Source: an uncultured Oscillospiraceae bacterium
GTDB lineage: Bacteria > Bacillota > Clostridia > Oscillospirales > Oscillospiraceae
Length of the DNA: 8,206 nucleotides
NCBI GenBank assembly: GCA_958426425.1
Contig: CATZYY010000103.1
Coordinates: forward strand, 1-8,206
Reading direction: 5' to 3'
A program made the translations under genes and the position numbers. Below the pieces are notes generated by a model. That model saw only the letters and a program-made list of their open reading frames with translations. It ran no database searches and had not been told where the DNA came from. Position 1 is the stretch's first letter. Every line of letters starts with the position of its first letter. Below, piece after piece: positions 5,352-8,206 of this stretch.

Positions 5352-6528
5352 AGCCCAGGACCTTGGCCATGATCTCCAGGCCCTGGTCCATCTCCGCCTG
5401 GGAGATCACCAGAGGCGGCAGCAGCCGCATACCGGGACCGGCGGTCAGCACCAGCAGCCCGTTTTCGATCAGCTTGCCGGCGATCTCTTTATTGGTCCAG
5501 CCGTCGTTAACCGCAATGCCGATCATGAGGCCTAAGCCCCGGGTGGCGCCAAAGCAGGGCAGGTGCAGCTCCTCGATCTTCTGCCGCAGATAAGCGCCCT
5601 TTTGCTCCACCTGGGCAAGGAAATCGTCGGTCAGCTTCTCCTGGACCACCAGGCCGGCGGCGGCGCAGACGGGGTTGGCGCCGAAGGTGGTGGCATGGGT
5701 GCCGGGGCCCAGCACGTCCCGGCATTTGGCGCCCGCCATGATGCCGCTCATGGGCAGGCCGCCGGCGATGCCCTTGGCAAAGGAGCACACGTCCGGCAAA
5801 ATTCCATAGTGCTGGAAGGCAAACAGCTTGCCGGTGCGGCCCACGCCGGTCTGGACCTCGTCCACCAGCAGCAGCCAATCCTTTTCGGCGCAGAGCTTGG
5901 CAAGGGATTGGACATAGGCCTTGTCCAGGGGCAGCACGCCGCCCTCGCCCTGGACCAGCTCCACCATGACGGCGCACACGTCGTCCCCGGCCACAGCCTC
6001 CAGAGAGGCCATGTCGTTGGCGTCGGCGTAGCGGAAGCCCTCGGTGAAGGGGAAGAAGTACTGGTGGAACACCTCCTGCCCGGTGGCGGTCAGGGTGGTG
6101 ATGGTGCGGCCGTGGAAGGAGTTGTTCAGGGTGATGATGGTGGAGCGGCCGGTGCCGTACTTGTCGAAGCTGTACTTCCGGGCCAATTTGATCATGCCCT
6201 CGTTGGCCTCGCCGCCGCCGTTGGCAAAGAACACGCCGGACATGCCGGTGCGCTTGCACAGGATCTCCGCCAATTTGGCCGGGGGCTCCGTGTAGTAGAG
6301 GTTGGAGCTGTGGCCCAGCTTTTTGGCCTGGGCGGCAATAGCCGCGGTCCAATCCTCGTCGCCGTAGCCCAGGCTGGTGACGCCGATGCCGCTGGCAAAG
6401 TCGATGTAGGCCTCGCCCTCGGGATTATAGAGGGTGGCGCCCTGCCCGTGGTCCAGCACCACGGGGAAGCGGCCGTAGGTGTTCATGATGTACTGGCCCG
6501 TCAGGGCCTTGATCTCCTGACTGTTCAT
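5350..6528 (-). CDS. argD: Acetylornithine aminotransferase (class III, PLP-dependent)
   Basis: A 392-residue cytoplasmic enzyme that converts N-acetylglutamate semialdehyde and glutamate to N-acetylornithine and 2-oxoglutarate using PLP. Its length is typical. Landmarks are FHGRT (138-142), LLLVDEVQTGVGRTG (219-233) with Asp223 contacting the PLP ring nitrogen, SFAKGIAGGLPM (249-260) with Lys252 forming the Schiff base, and HATTFGANP (278-286). One oddity is that the usual NSGAEANE phosphate-binding segment reads NGGGEANE (103-110), encoded by three successive GGC codons. ELVQGEGG also replaces the more common EPIQGEGG. Both leave the frame and length intact. The start at 6528 is 3 nt after the argB stop, and its AGGAGGAG ribosome site is inside the last argB codons, which suggests translational coupling. 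A dual role as succinyldiaminopimelate aminotransferase occurs in some ArgD proteins and is not excluded. Confidence 0.95.
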   Translation of the reverse strand: MNSQEIKALTGQYIMNTYGRFPVVLDHGQGATLYNPEGEAYIDFASGIGVTSLGYGDEDWTAAIAAQAKKLGHSSNLYYTEPPAKLAEILCKRTGMSGVFFANGGGEANEGMIKLARKYSFDKYGTGRSTIITLNNSFHGRTITTLTATGQEVFHQYFFPFTEGFRYADANDMASLEAVAGDDVCAVMVELVQGEGGVLPLDKAYVQSLAKLCAEKDWLLLVDEVQTGVGRTGKLFAFQHYGILPDVCSFAKGIAGGLPMSGIMAGAKCRDVLGPGTHATTFGANPVCAAAGLVVQEKLTDDFLAQVEQKGAYLRQKIEELHLPCFGATRGLGLMIGIAVNDGWTNKEIAGKLIENGLLVLTAGPGMRLLPPLVISQAEMDQGLEIMAKVLG

Positions 6529-6531
6529 GGT

Positions 6532-7392
6532 TTACTCCTCCTTTTTCAGCATGGTGCCGATGCCTCGGTCACTGAGCAGCTCGATCAAAATGGAGTGGGG
6601 AATGCGGCCGTCCAGAATGTGGACCCGCTCCACGCCGCCGGCGATGGCGTCCACGCAGCAGTCCATCTTGGGGATCATGCCGCCGGTGATGACGCCCTGG
6701 GCCACCAGCTCCGGCACCTCGTAGGTGTGGACCACATGGATGAGGGTATCCTCGTCGTGGGGGTCCCGCAAAAGCCCCCGGACGTCGGTCAGCAAAATCA
6801 GCTTTTCGGCGCCCATGGCGGCGGCCAGCTTGGCGGCGGCGGTGTCGGCGTTGATGTTGTAGGCGGTGTCGGCGTCCATGCCCTGGGCCACGGTGGACAC
6901 CACGGGAATGTAGCCGTTCATCAAGGCGTTTTCCACCGGGTCCGGGTTCACGCCGGTGATACGGCCCACCAGGCCGTACTTCTCATCCAGCATTTCCGCC
7001 TGGAACAGCTGCCCGTCCATGCCGCAAAGGCCGATGGCCCGGCCGCCCAGACGGTTCAGCTGGGCCACCAGGTTCTTGTTGACCTTGCCGCACAGCACCG
7101 ACTGCACGATGTCCATGGTGGTCTCGTCGGTGTAGCGCAGGCCGTCCACAAAGCGGCTCTGGTGGCCGATCTTCTTCAGCATGTCGCTGATCTCCGGCCC
7201 GCCGCCGTGGACCACCACCACCCGGATGCCCACCAGGCTCAGCAGTATGATGTCGCTCATAACGGCCTGCCGCAGCTTGTCGGACACCATGGCGTTGCCG
7301 CCGTATTTCACCACGATGGTCTTGCCGGTGAATTTTTGAATGTAGGGCAGGGCTTCCACCAACGTCCGCGCCTGCTGTGCGTGTGAGGACAT
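6532..7392 (-). CDS. argB: Acetylglutamate kinase
   Basis: A 286-residue cytoplasmic kinase of the amino-acid kinase family that phosphorylates N-acetylglutamate with ATP. Visible motifs are VVKYGGNAM (27-35) with Lys29, the HGGG phosphate loop (62-65), NINADTAAA (179-187) with Asp183, LTDVRGLL (201-208), and GGMIPK (237-242) with Lys242. About 24 residues precede the first kinase strand (SHAQQARTLVEALPYIQKF). This N-terminal helix is known from arginine-inhibited hexameric enzymes such as those of Pseudomonas and Thermotoga and is absent from arginine-insensitive E. coli ArgB. Feedback inhibition by arginine is therefore a reasonable inference, and it fits a pathway that recycles acetyl groups through ArgJ. 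The ATG at 7392 has only a weak ribosome site (TGAGTTG), unlike its neighbours. It follows argJ after 84 nt and nearly abuts argD. Confidence 0.96.
   Translation of the reverse strand: MSSHAQQARTLVEALPYIQKFTGKTIVVKYGGNAMVSDKLRQAVMSDIILLSLVGIRVVVVHGGGPEISDMLKKIGHQSRFVDGLRYTDETTMDIVQSVLCGKVNKNLVAQLNRLGGRAIGLCGMDGQLFQAEMLDEKYGLVGRITGVNPDPVENALMNGYIPVVSTVAQGMDADTAYNINADTAAAKLAAAMGAEKLILLTDVRGLLRDPHDEDTLIHVVHTYEVPELVAQGVITGGMIPKMDCCVDAIAGGVERVHILDGRIPHSILIELLSDRGIGTMLKKEE
6535..6542 (-). promoter_or_regulatory. argD ribosome binding site inside the argB 3' end
   Basis: AGGAGGAG on the minus strand spans the last argB codons (Lys-Glu-Glu), 6 nt before the argD ATG. Ribosomes finishing argB would be placed at the argD start. 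Confidence 0.85.
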
Positions 7393-7420
7393 GGAATCAA
7401 CTCATTTCTATTCAGGTTTG

Positions 7421-7469
7421 CCCCGGTCTGTCCGGGGTCTGCCGGCCCGCCCCAGGCGGCGTCGGCGGG
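7421..7469 (-). promoter_or_regulatory. Two GC-rich hairpins in the argJ-argB gap
   Basis: CCCCGG (7421-7426) pairs with CCGGGG (7432-7437) around a 5-nt loop. CCCGCC (7446-7451) pairs with GGCGGG (7464-7469) around 12 nt. Neither is followed by a T tract on the minus strand, so they are not standard terminators. They may slow translation or RNA decay between argJ and the weakly initiated argB; this is inference. Confidence 0.4.
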
Positions 7470-7476
7470 GGAACCA

Positions 7477-8206
7477 TCAGGTCCGGTAGTCGCCGTTGAT
7501 CTTCACGTAGTCGTAGGTCAGGTCGCAGCCCCAGCAGGTGCACACGCCGTCGCCCTCTCCCATGGTGATGGCGATGGTGACATCGTGCTCCGTCAGGACC
7601 TGCTTGGCCTTATCCTCGTCAAAGTCCAGGCCCCGGCCCTTGGCGCACACCTGGATCTCCCCGGCGTCGCTGACAAAGGAGATGTCCACCTTGTCCGGGT
7701 CGAAGTCCACGCCGGAGTAGCCCATGGCACACAGGACCCGGCCCCAGTTAGCGTCGGCGCCGAAGATGGCGGCCTTGGTCAGGGCGGAGCCGATGACGGA
7801 CTTGGACACCGTCTCCGCCGCCTGCTCGTCGGCGGCGCCGGTAACGGTGCAGGTGATGAGGTGGGAGGCGCCCTCGCCGTCGGAGGCCATCTTCTTGGCC
7901 ATCTCCACGCACAAGGCCCGGAGGGCGGTCAGGAAGGCGTCGTAGTCGGGGCCCTTCTCGGTGATGACGGGGTTGCCGGCCATGCCGTTGGCCATGACGC
8001 AGCAGGTGTCGTTGGTGGAGGTGTCCCCGTCCACGCTGATGCGGTTGAAGCTGACGTTCACCGTCTCCAGCAGGGCGGTCTTAATCATCTCCGGGGAGAT
8101 GGCGCAGTCGGTGGTCAGGAAGCACAGCATGGTGCCCATGTTGGGGTGGATCATGCCGGAGCCCTTGGCGATGGCGCCGATGGTCACCTTCTGTCCTCCA
8201 ATGGCC
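7477..8206 (-). CDS. argJ: Glutamate N-acetyltransferase / ornithine acetyltransferase, C-terminal part (cut by window edge)
   Basis: The last 242 residues of ArgJ, which moves the acetyl group from N-acetylornithine to glutamate. Some homologues also use acetyl-CoA to make N-acetylglutamate. ArgJ proteins are about 400 residues long, so the start lies past the right edge; an internal GTG at 8187 is not the true start. The visible part begins with AIGGQKVTIGAIAKGSGMIHPNM and contains the self-cleavage region. The Thr of MGTML (fragment residue 25) is the expected N-terminal nucleophile of the beta chain after cleavage. The residue before it is Gly, where the textbook example has Ala. The rest of the beta chain includes NRISVDGDTSTNDT, LTKAAIFGADANWGRVLCAMGYSG, and the C-terminal TYDYVKINGDYRT ending typical of the family. 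It leads the visible arg cluster, with argC expected upstream. Confidence 0.95.
   Translation of the reverse strand, partial: AIGGQKVTIGAIAKGSGMIHPNMGTMLCFLTTDCAISPEMIKTALLETVNVSFNRISVDGDTSTNDTCCVMANGMAGNPVITEKGPDYDAFLTALRALCVEMAKKMASDGEGASHLITCTVTGAADEQAAETVSKSVIGSALTKAAIFGADANWGRVLCAMGYSGVDFDPDKVDISFVSDAGEIQVCAKGRGLDFDEDKAKQVLTEHDVTIAITMGEGDGVCTCWGCDLTYDYVKINGDYRT

Noticed and set aside
5563..7386. Long plus-strand open frame antisense to argD and argB
   Set aside because: Its composition (His, Gly, Val and Gln runs) is what the reverse of GC-rich coding DNA gives. It has no recognisable domain, and both genes on the other strand are complete and well conserved.

Overview
The window looks like a piece of chromosome from a GC-rich Clostridia, probably a gut Oscillospiraceae relative (Flavonifractor/Lawsonibacter/Intestinimonas type). 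The clues are high GC, strong AGGAGG-type ribosome sites, sigma-A-like promoters, a hydrogenase-associated TM1266-family gene, and a compact argJ-argB-argD-argF cluster. The assignment is an inference, since no rRNA or other phylogenetic marker is present. No IS element, phage gene, tRNA, rRNA or CRISPR array was seen.

Layout. From 1 to 961, all on the minus strand: a promoter just after malQ, a roughly 220-nt structured leader ending in a strong intrinsic terminator, a TM1266-family iron-only hydrogenase regulator, and the start of a substrate-binding lipoprotein that runs off the left edge. From 966 to 2516 (minus): malQ, a GH77 4-alpha-glucanotransferase with its own near-consensus promoter. 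From 2608 to 4134 (plus): a divergently transcribed membrane-anchored XRE-type regulator closed by a strong terminator shared with the convergent arginine operon. From 4143 to 8206 (minus): argJ (cut by the right edge), argB, argD and argF.

The arg genes form one anabolic unit. ArgJ recycles the acetyl group from N-acetylornithine to glutamate, ArgB phosphorylates N-acetylglutamate, ArgD transaminates the semialdehyde, and ArgF carbamoylates ornithine to citrulline. argC would be expected beyond the right edge. argB and argD are 3 nt apart with the argD ribosome site inside argB. argJ and argB are separated by two GC hairpins. argD and argF are separated by 223 nt holding a 22-bp palindrome and a 12-unit hexamer repeat.

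Most of the window is ordinary metabolism. The parts worth a second look are non-coding: the unassigned attenuator-like leader at 694-926 and the palindrome plus hexamer array at 5207-5296. The transmembrane XRE protein and an altered PLP-phosphate motif in ArgD (Asn-Gly-Gly-Gly for the usual Asn-Ser-Gly-Ala) also deserve attention. I see no clear evidence for a complete, previously undescribed multi-gene system.
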